From Cristatella mucedo (taxonomy: Eukaryota > Bryozoa > Phylactolaemata > Cristatellidae), in contig WPIO01000002.1 in NCBI GenBank assembly GCA_009760855.2, positions 2,269,001 through 2,333,000 of the forward strand: 64,000 nt of DNA. Direction: 5' to 3'. This document shows positions 1 to 10,725 of the stretch, one piece after another (within the stretch, counting starts at the first letter, position 1; every line of letters begins with the position of its first letter). Under the pieces are notes generated by a model, which worked only from the letters and a program-made list of their open reading frames with translations, was not told the origin of the DNA and ran no database searches. The position numbers were made by a program, and so were the translations under genes.

Positions 1-78
1 CGGCACGCTCAAAACGCGGGACGCGAGTAGGCGGCGGCAGCGCGAGTCGGCCGCGGCGGCGGCGGCTTCGCGCCTCAC

Positions 79-1491
79 CAGGCAGTGGCTCCTCTCGCAG
101 GGATTGTCTTGCGACTGCACCGCTTCTCCCGACAGGAAGCTGCGGCCTTTCGAGCTGCAACCTGAAACGGCGATCCGGCAGATGCAGCCGATGCTGGCGA
201 CGATGGCGACCGTCGGAGCACCGGTCGTTGCCCGACGGCCACGGAGACAACTGGCAGATGGCGACGCTCGGGCGAGCCCGAACCAAGACCGCCGCCGCTG
301 CTGCCGCAACCGCGGTAGCCTCGCGCGCGTCTAGCGTACGGGAGCCTCGCCAATGCCTCGCGAAAGTTCGCTCGAGCTCGCCCGGCGAGCCCGTCGCAGG
401 ACGGGGGTGCGGCATGCATCTGTCTGCTCTGGAGGCAGGCGATCGCGATGTCTCGGTTGCTCGAGTTCAAAGGTCGCTGCCGCGACTCCCAGCAGCCGAA
501 ACGCGACGTGCACATCGGACAGACTACGGAGGAGGCGGGCGGGCGGCAGCAGCGAGCGGCCCGCTAAGCGTTGGGCCACGTTTGAGCGCGGGCCCGAGCG
601 GTTCCTCACCCTTGCAGACGTCGCAACAGGTGCTCGCCTGTTTGCTGCCGCTGTACAGGAGCACGTGACAGCCGGACGCTGCTTCGCAAGTGTTTCTTTC
701 GCAAACCACTTCCCCGCTCTAGAAAGCTCGCCAGGCGCACGCGCGATTGCTTGAACCGCCTGCAGCCGGAGCAGCGGTGCCGGCCGAGCGTCGTCGTCAC
801 CCGCCGAAGCCACCTGTTGCGCTGCCCGGCGGCTGCTGGCAGCGAGCGCAGTCTCTAGCGCTTGGCGGCGACGGCTACGGCGACAGCGGCCGGCCTCTTT
901 CCTCGCGGCTCCGGACAGTGGGCGCGAGGTGCGAGCGGCGCCCGTTCGAATCTGCGAGCGTGCGGCTTACCGTGCAGCGGCACTTGATACACGGATCGCC
1001 GGCGATGAAGGGCACGTGCACGTCCTGGCCCTCGACGTCGCACGGCACCGTGTTACCTGAAACCGCCGCGGGAGCACGTTGCCCCGTTGCCGCGCCCTTC
1101 GCGCAGCGCAGCCGAGCAACGAGCAACTCCCTGCTCTGCCTGCGGCAGGCAGCGCAGCGATGAAGGAAATCCGAGCTGCGCCGCGAGACTCCGAGCTCAG
1201 TGCGGCGCGGCGTCGCGGTCCAGTTAAATCGAGGTATAAGGGCGTTCGGGCTGCCGCGCCAACCCCTTCCCCGCGACACCTCTACACCCCCCCTGCCATC
1301 CAGCTAGTGCCAGAGCGAGAGTGGCCGCGGCCGACGCCAGATGCGCCGAGAGCCGAATTACGCGATTTCTCGCGGCGGATTTTACCTGACAGCCAGCCTT
1401 CGACAGGCTTCAGCGTGGCGACTGAAACGCAGAGGCACTGCAGCAGCAGCGGCGCCAGCAACCTCGGCGGCGACGGCCGACGCGACGTCAT
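79..1491 (-). CDS. BMPER: Crossveinless-2/BMPER-like secreted VWC protein, N-terminal four exons (partial)
   Basis: Exons read on the minus strand are 1491-1386, 1056-971, 718-610 and 161-79; the gene continues past the left edge. Exon 1 starts at ATG 1491 and codes 35 residues with a hydrophobic signal core (LLAPLLLQCLCVSVA), ending in phase 1 before GTAAAA. Exons 2 and 3 form a VWC domain: C-D-V-E-G, then VPFIAGDPCIKCRC, GEVVCERNTC, GCHVLLY and CCDVCKG. Exon 4 opens a second VWC (GCSSKGRSF...NPCERSHC). All joins keep frame (phases 1, 0, 1, 0), with good AG acceptors and GTAAGC/GTGAGG donors elsewhere. The spacing and the PFI..(D/N)PCI.C.C signature match the first VWC of BMPER/CV-2, a secreted modulator that binds BMP ligands. 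The missing part should hold further VWC domains, a vWD domain and a TIL domain. Another VWC protein (KCP or chordin-like) is the alternative. No other gene of the window is linked to it. Confidence 0.75.
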
Positions 1492-1583
1492 CCTTCGAGC
1501 GGCACGCTAGGGCGTTCACCTCAACCCAGCCGAGCCACAGCGCCGCCGAATGGCGAATGAAGGTACACCGAGCGGCAGCGAAG

Positions 1584-1591
1584 GATTTATG
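1584..1591 (-). promoter_or_regulatory. TATA-like box upstream of the VWC gene
   Basis: On the minus strand the bases CATAAATC lie about 95 bp upstream of the start ATG at 1491, inside GC-rich DNA. This would put transcription start near 1555 and leave a short 5' leader. Position and composition are the only evidence. Confidence 0.3.
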
Positions 1592-1594
1592 CGC

Positions 1595-2857
1595 CGCCGG
1601 CGTGCCCCCGAGCGGCGGGCCAGATAACTCCGAATGCCGCTCATGCAAATTTGGCGATCGATCATACACCTGTCATCGCAACCGCGCCGACCAGTCGATG
1701 TTGGGCCACCCGTCGTCTGGAGGAGAGAGCGCCAGGCGTTGCCATCAGAAGGGCGTGGCGGAACGCCAGGAAAAGGGGCAGGGCCGCGGCCTAGCATACA
1801 TTGTAGGGGGGGGGGGGCGGTAGTGCGACCGTGAAAAAAAAGATATTTATTACACGGCATAGCGCACGGCTCGCCTCGACTCCGAGCTGCGGTGGAGTGA
1901 GTGCCGCGCAACGGCGCTCGCTCAACCAATAGCTTTTCGTGCCGAAACCCGCCGAGCCGCGCTCGCTCGGATCGCGATAATGAGGATCATTTAGTATCGA
2001 CCGGTTAACGCGTAACCTGTGCCGCTTTGATCAATAGTTCCGACTTTCTATACCGGGCACTTCATTAGGCAGTTCATAAGCGAGTACAGGGGCTCCGCCG
2101 AACAATGGACTAATTAGAGGGCGCACTGGCTCGCCGCCAGGGCCGTGCGCGGGCGGCGGCGGGGGGGGGGGCGAGGGGGCGGAGGAATGTGAAGGCGCCG
2201 CCCACGAGGTGGCGGTTTCTTCGACGGAGGGCGCGAGCGGAAGGCGGGAATCGCGCGGCGCTCAGTGAGCTGAACGAAGAGCGACTGCTGCGACTGACGT
2301 CCGTCGCATGTGCGAGCCGCTCGACGCGGAGAGCAGATGAGGTCGCCTGACAGCCGCCGGACAGCGGCAGGGGCTCTAGCGCGCTCGGCGGCGCAGCTGC
2401 CGCCTCGAAGGCTGCGCAAAAGAGCAGCGGTCAATCTGAGAGACGGCACAGTCCGGTGAACGCGCTGGCGACAGCAGTTTCGCGTCGCCTCCCCCTCCCC
2501 CGCCCTAAGAAGCTTTCGCCCGCCGCCCGCCGTTGCGGCGGCAGTGGCAGTCGGCGGTTTGCTCGCGGTAGCTCGTCGAAGCTCGCTGCCGACAGCTCGC
2601 CGCCGGGAGCGCTGTCGGAGTCAATAGCAACACGCCGCCGCGCCGTCGCCGCGGGAAGGCCGCAACCTCGCGGCGGGCGCCGACGGCGACGTTAAGCCTG
2701 TCAGGATAGGATCGAGATGCGGTTAGCTCGCGCGGATTGATGTGAGCCACTGCTGTCGCCAGCTTCAAAGACTGGGCATGTCCGGCGCCGCCGGAGGGTC
2801 ATGCGAGTGTAGCTGGATAGCCGGAACCGCAGGCAGGGGACTGGGATGCCAGTCAGC
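1595..2857. other. GC-rich stretch with no recognised gene
   Basis: CpG-rich DNA upstream of the VWC gene with a run of G at 1806-1819 and another near 2159-2170. Open frames occur on both strands but none has recognisable domains or consistent splice sites. It may be promoter or CpG-island sequence. Confidence 0.4.
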
Positions 2858-2937
2858 GAGAGTGAGGGCGAGGGAGAGTGAGGGCGAGGGAGAGTGAGGG
2901 AGAGGGAGAGTGAGGGAGAGGGAGAGTGAGGGAGAGA
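2858..2937. repeat. 16-bp purine-rich minisatellite, five units
   Basis: Five head-to-tail copies of GAGAGTGAGGGMGAGR, back to back with only C/A and G/A changes. Adjacent 2938-3314 shows nothing recognisable. Confidence 0.85.
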
Positions 2938-3314
2938 GGGACGCACGCACTAAGTGAGACTACATACGCACACGCACCCGTATATACAGATATTTACAAG
3001 ATAATTGTACTGTACATAGTCGATCCTTTATTGCGTTCGCATCGACCGCGGATGTGCCACTTCTGGGCTGCACAGATTGATGTCGTCCCGAGACGTCGCC
3101 CCGAGCGCGGGTCACCCCCTCTTTATAGGGCGTTCTGTCGGCAAGTTTCGCATTCGCTTGTCCGCTCCTTCTAAAGCCATTGCTCGCTCGCGCAACTCAT
3201 AATACTAGTAATAACGATAATGCATTTGCATAGCGTCCTCGGAGAACTTATTCTCTTTTTAGGCACTACATATTCCGATCGAATGGTTAGTGGTAGTATG
3301 CTCAATGTCGGCAA

Positions 3315-3803
3315 GTAATGTAATGTAATGTATCTCCGTCTGTAACTCCACAAAGCCATAAAGACTAGGCGGGCGTTACGCAGGAGAGTTTTGTATAGCG
3401 CACTCTCAGCCTAAGCGGCTTTCGGTACTCATTCGGTAGCCAACAGACTTCATCTCACGCAACAAAGAGAAAGTGGGAAGCATGGTAGAGTCAGGAGAGC
3501 AGTTGAGATAGTGAGTAGCATGGAAGTAGCAGCTCAGGACCACTAAAAAGGATAAGCCATAGTCGGCAGTAGGAGAGTTGTTATCGTTGCGTAAGAATTG
3601 TGGAAGCGAGTTCCACAGTCCAAGACCTGCAGAGCTAAAGCTTCTGTCGCTAACGGTCATTAAGCGTAAGAATGGAACAGCTAGTTTATTGGCCACGCGG
3701 GACCCAAGGGTGCGAAGAGGCTGAAACTGGTGCAACAGTTTAGCTGGGCATGAAGGAGCCAAGCCGTGGTGGGCCTTGTGGGTCGGCGCAAACGTAACAT
3801 GGC
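3315..3803 (-). mobile_element. L2-B LINE, 5'-truncated 3' end
   Basis: The minus strand encodes the C-terminal part of a CR1/L2-clade ORF2 (THKAHHGLAPS, FQPLRTLGSRV, LWNSLPQFLRNDNNSP). The 3' tail follows and ends in repeated ACATT units (TAATG on the plus strand at 3315-3331). Similar ends lie at 31036 (plus), 49048 (minus) and 58860 (plus). The copy is truncated in the reverse-transcriptase C-terminal region and is inactive. Confidence 0.8.
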
Positions 3804-4300
3804 TAGAGGTGACGTGCAAAGGATCACCAGTGTTCTCCGCGTCGAAGGAGAAACCGCTGTTTGCCCTCAGTCACACTCAGCTGTTCGTCGCAGTCGCTGA
3901 AGCTCGGCGTCTGACGGCGGCGCCATGCCAACTCGTCGGTCCGCCTTGCGCACGCCCGTGGAATGTCTCCTTCGTCTACTCGGCACGCTGCTCTTTTCCG
4001 AAATCTTTCGTCAATACGCTCTCGCGTCTCCCCACCGTCCGCAATTAGGTCTGAGCGCTGGAATCTGGGCGGCGTTCGTGCACAGTTTACCAGACGGTAA
4101 TTGTTCTGCCGCGCGTGGCCGAGGCGCGAAGAGTTCGGCTCTCGCGAAGGCCGGCGTCTTTCCTCTCAACTGGTTCAATGAGTTCAACGGCACTCGCTGC
4201 GCTCCGCGTGAGACGCGTGAACTTGGAAGCGTGCCAGCCAGCTGCGGCGCGGATCGGCCGAGCTAGCCGGACGATGCCACCGCCGCCGGCAGCTCTACTT

Positions 4301-4430
4301 TGGCTCAGTGGTTTCGGTGCTCGCGCCTCAATCGGGTCAAGGTGAAGGTTTGCATGACGTGGTCGCGGGCTTGAGGTTCGTAGCATATGTGAAGCGCCTG
4401 ACGAAGAAATTAAGTTCCAATAGCGAGCTA
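4301..4430 (+). mobile_element. SINE-A copy (tRNA-like head, L2-type tail)
   Basis: A diverged tRNA-like head (GGCTCAGTGG, then a degenerate box B near GCGGGCTTGAGG) is followed by the shared tail GTGAAGCGCCTGACGAAG...TTAAGTTC. The tail runs straight into the CA/CG microsatellite. Confidence 0.6.
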
Positions 4431-4580
4431 CACACACACACGCGCACGGACTCGCGCGCAGGCGCACGCGCACGCACACGCGCACACGCGCACACGCGCG
4501 CACACAGCACACACGCACGCACGCGCGCACACGCACACAGCGCACATAGCACGCGCGCGCACGCGCACGCGCACGCGCGT
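4431..4580. repeat. CA/CG alternating purine-pyrimidine microsatellite
   Basis: About 150 bp of nearly unbroken (CA)n and (CG)n alternation beginning exactly at the end of a SINE tail. Such sequence favours left-handed DNA. Apparent Arg/Thr- or Cys/Val-rich frames here are artefacts. Confidence 0.9.
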
Positions 4581-5428
4581 GTCGATCCACCGAGCGCGAC
4601 CTGACGAGTGGAGAGGACAACGGAGCAGCCGTGGCCGCCGAGCTAGCGCCTGTCGTGTGCGCGTATTTCTTCGGCGTGAGACAGCGACCGCACCGTCGCT
4701 TCTTCTCACGAAAAACGTGCCAAGCACGTTTCCTTTTCGCTGGGGGGTGTGGTCTCTTTGGGTGCGGTATGAGCCGACTCAGCTCGGTTCTGGCCCCGAC
4801 CTCTTCTGCTGCATGTCCTCTCAGGCGCCGGCGTCCGGGTATCCAATGTAAGCTCGCGGCTGCCGAATTTCGGCCTGGCTCTCCAAAACCGGGAGAAGGT
4901 GATCTTGCGGACTGAAGCTTACCGGGAATCTTAGGTTGCAGGCGTCAAGCGCCAGAAGAATATGGCGCGCGGTCTTGTCTGGTCGCGTCTGGTCTCTGTC
5001 TGTCTCGTGCTCCTTCCATTTCCAGAATCCGACGGAGAGGCTAATTTGATCGAGGCCGGCCACCTACAGCTGTACGTCTCATCGTTTCGGCTCACTCAAG
5101 CGACCGGCGGCAGCTGGGGGAAAAACGGCGAAAGCCGGGTAGTAGCTGCCGAAATACGAGCCCGGTTTTTTCAAATCTATGCAGGCTTGATTCGCAGCCA
5201 GAAGTTTTCAACCGCACCTCCAACATAGACCAAAACGATCGAGCCGGGTCGATCGAGGTTCAACCCGCTGGATTGCTCTCGGCTAAGCGGCTGCAAACTC
5301 TGCCTCAGGAAGCTGAACGCTGCCCAGGGCACTCACTCCTCTGACCATGCCGTATCCAGACCTTGGAAATGACGTAATCATACGTATCCTAAGCGCTGCT
5401 GTCGTCATTGGCACGTGCGAGCTCGCGG

Positions 5429-5431
<3 letters not shown>
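4581..5431. other. GC-rich stretch, no recognised gene
   Basis: No domain, RNA or repeat signature was recognised. An ATG-initiated frame at 5347 (MPYPDLGND...) runs into the CT repeat and has no supporting splice structure. Confidence 0.35.

Positions 5432-5464
<33 letters not shown>
5432..5464. repeat. (CT)n microsatellite
   Basis: About 16 uninterrupted CT units on the plus strand. Confidence 0.95.
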
Positions 5465-5466
<2 letters not shown>

Positions 5467-5700
5467 CCTGAGCTTTTCACAGTCGAAAGCGTGGACCTGG
5501 GCACGCGAGCCTGGTCTCGCCCGCGGGTATCGGCTCCGCTGACCTGCGTAAGCACCCGATTTGGACATTCGGTATCTCATACAAGTCTGTCGGCGGCAAC
5601 TACCGCGGCCCCAGCGTGGGCTTTCAGCCTCCGCCGGCCGAAGAGCTGGGTCCGCTGCTGCGGCTGTGGCCGACAGGGTCTGTCGGCCACTGCCGCAGCG

Positions 5701-5747
<47 letters not shown>

Positions 5748-5870
5748 CTTTTTCTCACCGTCTCTCCCCACTCTCTTCTCACTCTCTCCTCTCTGTGCCC
5801 TCTCTCCTCTCTCCCCTCTCCTCTCTCCTCTCCTCTCCCTCCTATACTCTCTCCTCTCACTCCATCGCCG
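5701..5870. repeat. (CT)n microsatellite with long pyrimidine-rich extension
   Basis: A near-pure CT array to 5745 is followed by about 125 bp of almost only C and T (CTCTCC variants). It looks like a decaying extension of the same array. Confidence 0.9.
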
Positions 5871-6885
5871 GCTTGTCTCATCGCCTCTCTAGCAGCGCTA
5901 GCCCACACCGTCGCAGCCAAGAAAGCGATGCTCCTCAATCATTGAGGTCGAGACGTACATTTAAGCATCCTAATTATAGCTATAAATTGTGGAGAGCGGC
6001 TGTGGTTGGTCTCCGGTCGCCGACCGCAGCAGCAGACGGAGTGGCTGCAGCGCGGCATTCGAGCATTCGTTGCGATTCAAAGTATTCCTTGTCACTCGTG
6101 CAGTCTTTCCCGGGGTATCGAGCGCTGGCCTGTCAGAGCGACCACCGCGGACTCGTTCGCCGATCGAAGCTCGAAGGTTTTCCGGCTCCCTGACCCTACT
6201 GCTCCCTGACCCACCTGCTCCCTGACCCTCTGGCAGACTGACAGCTGCGATCTGTCGTCGCTCGGCGTTTTCAAAACCGCTCGCACGACGCTACTACCGA
6301 CCCGCCCCGCCCGTTCCCGATTCGTTGTGCCGGAGTGCCGCGTCGCACGCTGTGTGCTTTCGCTATCGCTAGAGCGTCGCGCACGAGTCTTTTGCCGGTA
6401 GGCACAGGCGCAGGCGCAGGCCTTTTCATAAATACGGGCTGTACTTTGTGCGCGAGCGCGCAGCCCGCGCGCTGTGCGCACCGACGAGTGCTCGTGCGTC
6501 GATATTCAGGACGTGCAGCCAGCGAGTGCGAGCGCCTAGTGCGGCGCGAAGCGCATGCAGTGTGCTCAGGCAATGCAGGCGCTTCGTGCATGCGCGCGCG
6601 CGTGACGGTTTGTACATCCGGCTGCTCTGTCTACGCACGCTCGCATGTCTGCGCGCCGTTTGCAGCTCGAAGGGTCAGCGGGCGACCTGGGAGAGCCTTT
6701 TCTTCTAGAGCGCGCCGCCGGAAGAAGGGCCGCGAGCAGCATACTAAAACCGGATGGCTGCCGTGTGCGGCGCGTGGACCCTACACGCAGAGTACGGCGC
6801 GGAGCGCACGCGCATAGCGCGGCAAGCTTTCCAACAGACTCGACGGCGGCAGCGGCAATCTGGGTGCGTAGAGTAATTGAAAAGT
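5871..6885. other. GC-rich stretch with a three-unit tandem repeat, no gene
   Basis: Three near-copies of GCTCCCTGACCC lie at 6184-6232. The rest is CpG-rich and shows only low-stop-density frames without recognisable domains. Confidence 0.35.
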
Positions 6886-7104
6886 AATAATGATAATAAT
6901 AATAATAATTCACTTGATAAAGCGCCCTCAGAGAACTTAATCTCTCTCTAGGTGCTTTACATTTGCTGTAAAGTGAAATGCGATTGAATGGTAAGTAAAA
7001 TCATGCTTGAAAAACAAACGAAATGAATAATATGGTTAGGGGTGACATGCACAGGGTCAGCATGCAAATGTGGTTAGTGGCAGCATGCGCAGTGTCGAAG
7101 TACC
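6886..7104 (-). mobile_element. L2-A LINE 3' end (left arm of an inverted pair)
   Basis: Begins with the (AAT)n complement of the tail, then the conserved end read on the minus strand as GTAAAGCACCTAGAGAGAGA, followed by 3' UTR sequence. The same UTR occurs at 36372 and 37650. Confidence 0.75.
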
Positions 7105-7145
7105 GCTGAATACCACGAAAGCAAGGCATTGCTAAACGTTGAGCT

Positions 7146-7276
7146 GTTTATCAAGCATGATATTACTCACCATTCAATTGCATTTTCCTTTGCAGAAAAT
7201 GTAAAGTGCCTAGAAATAGATTGAGTTCTCTGAGGGCAATTTATCAAGTGCATTATTATTATTTTTATTATCATTG
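7146..7276 (+). mobile_element. L2-A LINE 3' end (right arm of an inverted pair)
   Basis: Plus-strand copy of the same 3' UTR: TATCAAGCATGA, CCATTCAATTGCATTT, GTAAAGTGCCTAGAAATAGA and an ATT-rich tail. It faces the 6886-7104 copy, so this 390-bp region can fold back on itself. Confidence 0.7.
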
Positions 7277-8157
7277 CCTCGCGATAATAAAAAAAGAATA
7301 CACGTTAGGCGTACCGCTACGCCACGGAGCCCGGTTTGTTCTCGTAAATGAATCGCTTATGCGATCAAAATGTGTGTGCAAGTTGTTGCACGATTTTGCT
7401 GCAGCATAAGAATTTATGCTTCCTTAAAGCAAATGCCTCAGTACGACTTGAGCTGCCGAACAAAGCAACGAACTATCACTTTAAAAGACGCACGTCCGAC
7501 CAACATTTAGCTCGGTGCCCAGTATCCAACCGAATACCGCACCAGACCACCGGGTGCCTTCTTTTCTAACAGCTGTCGTCAAGCCGGCCTTGACAGCGAG
7601 TCCTGTGATTTTCGTAGACGATCGGGCATATGTAAAAATGGCGGCCGGCAGTTCTAAGTACGAGTCCAAGTTCCGAGCTTCCGCCTAGCCGCCGCCGCTT
7701 AAAGTCGCGCGAGTACCGAAGCGACGGGATGGTGGGAGAACGCGTGGTGCAGTCGCTGCTCGGGGCGTGCAGAATGACCGCGCGCCGGAGCCGGCAGCGG
7801 CAGCTCACGTCGGCTGGAGATGCTCGTTGGAGCTATTGTTCTGTAGGTATAAAACCTGTATAATACAGAGTTGTATATTGCAGGGTATAATACACATAAG
7901 AGCCTCCAAAATCGACTAAGCATGTATAATATTAAATATTTCAGATAACCTATACTCGTAAGCTATTGGAAACAGTCGCGTGTGGGCTGATTGGCTGAAC
8001 CGACGACCCGCGCCGGGCTCTCCGCGAAGTCTGCGATCTGCGGGGGTTCGCCATATTGTACTCGCTGGTGCTGTTCATCACGGGCCCGAAGAAGGACCCG
8101 ATACCAGACGAAAAGGACACCCGAGGCGAAGCCAGGATAGGAGCGCCGAGGTGGCGT
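7277..8157. other. No recognised gene
   Basis: Mixed-composition sequence. A plus-strand frame from about 8032 (...ILYSLVLFITGPKKDP...) reads through the palindrome at 8158 to a stop near 8250, but I see no family signature. It may belong to an unclassified repeat. Confidence 0.3.
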
Positions 8158-8188
8158 GGGGGTCTGGGGGCGGAGCCCCCAGACCCCC
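8158..8188. repeat. Perfect GC-rich inverted repeat, 14-bp arms
   Basis: Arms GGGGGTCTGGGGGC and GCCCCCAGACCCCC are separated by a 3-base loop (GGA). Related GAGGCGAAGCC-type words flank it on both strands (8122-8134, and reversed at 8384-8396), suggesting a hairpin-bearing repeat family. Confidence 0.85.
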
Positions 8189-8343
8189 GTAAAGAGGGGT
8201 CTGGGAGCAACACCCTAGCGCCTGTGGCAAGCGAAAACTGGTCGAAATGACGCTAAAACGGCCAGTAAAGTAAAGCCTGGCCAAACACTAAGGAGCCAGC
8301 GGCCTGAACGGGTGTCAGACTCGGCTTTCCCCTACCAGTCCAG

Positions 8344-8496
8344 GGATGGCAGCTGCCACCCTTGCCACCCCTGCCACCCCCTGGCTTCGCCTCTGGAGGA
8401 CTCACCCGCGTTCGAACGCTACGAGTCGGCGTGGACTTGCAAATCAATGGCTGCGACCTGTTCCCGGAGGAGCCGGACGTCTCGGTGCTCCAGTAG
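8344..8496 (+). CDS. Candidate terminal exon, unknown protein
   Basis: A pyrimidine-rich acceptor (TTTCCCCTACCAGTCCAG) precedes 50 codons ending in TAG at 8494. The frame starts with a Pro/Leu-rich run (LPPLPPLPPPG) and ends VGVDLQINGCDLFPEEPDV plus four residues. The last third has G/C-ending codons typical of the supported exons here. No upstream partner exon was found and I do not recognise the protein. The first 50 bases are, reversed, similar to the repeat around 8122, so part of this may be repeat-derived. Confidence 0.3.
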   Translation, partial: GWQLPPLPPLPPPGFASGGLTRVRTLRVGVDLQINGCDLFPEEPDVSVLQ

Positions 8497-9178
8497 AGCT
8501 ATGACATGTAATTTAAATAGCAAACGACAAATATCGAGAAAAGTAGCGGTACCGATGATTTTTTAAGTATTATTATGATAGTATTGAAAGCTGTGTATAT
8601 ACTGTATAATCCACGACCGGATCGGAAAAATCGTATTATTACTGGCAAAAAAGTCAGAGATGCTGGCCAGCTCGATCTGGCGGCATCTGTTTCTTTTTTT
8701 TTTTCATTTGTTGCCTCGTGCGTTCGCCGCTGTTTCCGTAAGCGCTGGTGCCGCGGCTCTGGTCCGCTGTAACGCACGACGTCGCCGCCGCGAGCGTCCC
8801 GCTCGGGCGGTTCGCAGCGGGAAACGCTTCGTAGCTGCCGTGCGCATTTGGACCTCTCTGGCGGCATAAAGGTGCAAGATAACGTCATCTGCGAGACAAC
8901 TCCGCAGTGGCGACTCGGGCCCGTCGCCGCTCTTCTTTTCACCGGCGGTCAGATGAATGCGTGCGATGGCGATCACGCGCGTGCAGTCGGCGCTGTTGCG
9001 AGGGAGGGGTTGATTTGGTTTGACTGAATCACCACCATAAGCCTCTCAGACGCTCCTCTCCGTTTTTGCCGCTTAGCCCGCAGCGCCACGAGTGGCACAC
9101 GGTCGGTCGGCGGCCTATCGTGGGCGTGTGGGCCAAAGGTGCGTCGGAGCAAGGCACTGGTGGATTAAAGCATGGAAA
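8497..9178. other. No recognised gene
   Basis: AT-rich to about 8700, with a T run near 8693-8705, then GC-rich. No domain, RNA or transposon signature was recognised. Confidence 0.35.
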
Positions 9179-9276
<98 letters not shown>

Positions 9277-9315
9277 TCTCTCCCTCTCTCTCCCACTCTC
9301 TCCCACTCTCTCTCT
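9179..9315. repeat. (CT)n microsatellite, about 137 bp
   Basis: Nearly pure CT with occasional A or extra C. Ser/Leu- or Arg/Glu-repeat frames across it are artefacts. Confidence 0.95.
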
Positions 9316-10344
9316 GAGCCGCGAAGCTTGAGTCGGCCCCCCAGGACGGGTTGCTAGCATTCGCCAACCGGACTGCTCAGCGACTGCAAGCGCTCGCGCA
9401 GTTTTGCACCTTCTCGCGAATTTAAAATTCGAGGGAGGGACGATGCTCGCGTGGATTCTCGCGTGGAGGTGGACGCTGAAGCGACGCTCGCGGCCGGAGC
9501 CCCGAGAGGCAGCAGCTACGGCGGCGGTGGCGGCGGCGGCCGTAACGAAGGTTAAGCAGACCGCGCGCCCCAGGCGTTCGCTTAACGCTCTCTCTCTAAT
9601 GAGGTGCCTGCCGGCGTGGTAGTTGTCATCTTGTCTGTCTTGCATAGAGGCGACGCGTAGCTAGCGGCCGCTCGAACCGTCCAGCAGCTACTGTACAGAG
9701 GAACTCGATGGCGCCACCGGTCGCCCGCACCCGCCTCGTCTTCGGTCGTAGTGCCAAAGTCAGCGAGCTTCAAATACAAAAGGCGACAAAGCCGTTTTCG
9801 TTTTTGAACGCAGCACGGTTTTTGTTTGGTGCGACAAACAACGCACTGAGATTCATTTTCTGAACAGCGTAAGAAAATTGGCACCTCGACCGCTGATTGT
9901 CGCTGGCACCACCTAGGGCCTCGAGCCGCTTGTCGAGCACACAGGCTGGCTGCAGGCGTTCTGAGCGCGGGCGTGTGGCGCGACAGTGCAGATAGCAGCT
10001 GCGGTCGCATGGAGCTATCGGAGCAGCAGCGATGACGTAGCGACGCTGAGCAGCGCCATCAGGGAGCTATCGCGGCCTCCAGCTAGAGCTTCGCAGCATG
10101 CCTCGCTGCTCAGCAGCTGTTAAATCCGCAGTCGCAGGATTCGCTAAGCGGATGCGCTAGGCAGCGCGTCCGGGTCGCAGCCCCCAGCTGAGGTACGGGG
10201 CCGCTGGCCGCTGGCCCCCCTTCCTTGGCCTCGTCTTCGATACGCAAACGCGTGCGTCGGCTACGCTGTTGCTACGAAGAAAGACTCGCTGCTGCTGCTA
10301 CTGCGGACCAGCCAGCGCCCGAATCGCTTGTCCATTTGAACACG
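9316..10344. other. No recognised gene
   Basis: GC-rich. A minus-strand frame of 142 codons (9582-10010) with a reasonable acceptor near 9866 has several Cys residues but no recognisable domain, and is unassigned. Confidence 0.3.
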
Positions 10345-10430
10345 CTAAATTTACAGCACGCTTACAGTGCCAAGAAAGAGATTAAGTTCTCCGAAGGTGC
10401 TATACGGATGTGTTATTATTGTTATCGCCA
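10345..10430 (+). mobile_element. L2/SINE-type 3' tail
   Basis: Carries the conserved end (GTGCCAAGAAAGAGATTAAG, TTCTCCGAAGGTGCTATACG) and a short ATT-rich tail. Only the last 90 bp are present, so LINE and SINE origins cannot be told apart. Confidence 0.65.
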
Positions 10431-10695
10431 AGCGGCTCGTCGGTGCTCTGGAGCTGCCCGCGATCTGCGACGTTCGTTTCGCGGCGCGTGGAGAAGGTCA
10501 GCTGGGCCAGAGGACGAGCCGACTTCGCAATGCTGCCAAGGCCGAGCTACAAAACATGTTTGTTTTTACGTAAACATAAACGGACGCTGGCGACCGCGAT
10601 GAATAGCCAGTGCCCATAGTACAACCTGGCCCGACTCTACGAACAAATGACGCCGGAATTAGCTGGCAAGGGCGGCTCGCTCACACTATCCGCCC

Positions 10696-10725
10696 GTCAA
10701 CGTTTGACCCGTCAACGTTTGACCT
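10696..10725. repeat. Two-unit tandem repeat
   Basis: The 15-mer CCGTCAACGTTTGAC occurs twice in direct succession in otherwise unassigned DNA (10431-11010). Confidence 0.8.

Noticed and set aside
3925-4266. 113-codon ATG frame MPTRRSALRTPVECLLRLLG...
   Set aside because: The Leu-rich start resembles a signal peptide, but the rest is GC-driven and runs into a SINE; no supporting donor or homologue recognised.
4087-4727. Arg/Cys/Val/His-rich frames across the CA/CG array
   Set aside because: They are translations of a microsatellite. The same holds for the 15483-15759 and 48709-48979 frames.
8032-8250. Plus-strand frame ILYSLVLFITGPKKDP through the GC palindrome
   Set aside because: Half of it is translated hairpin repeat; no acceptor or homologue recognised.
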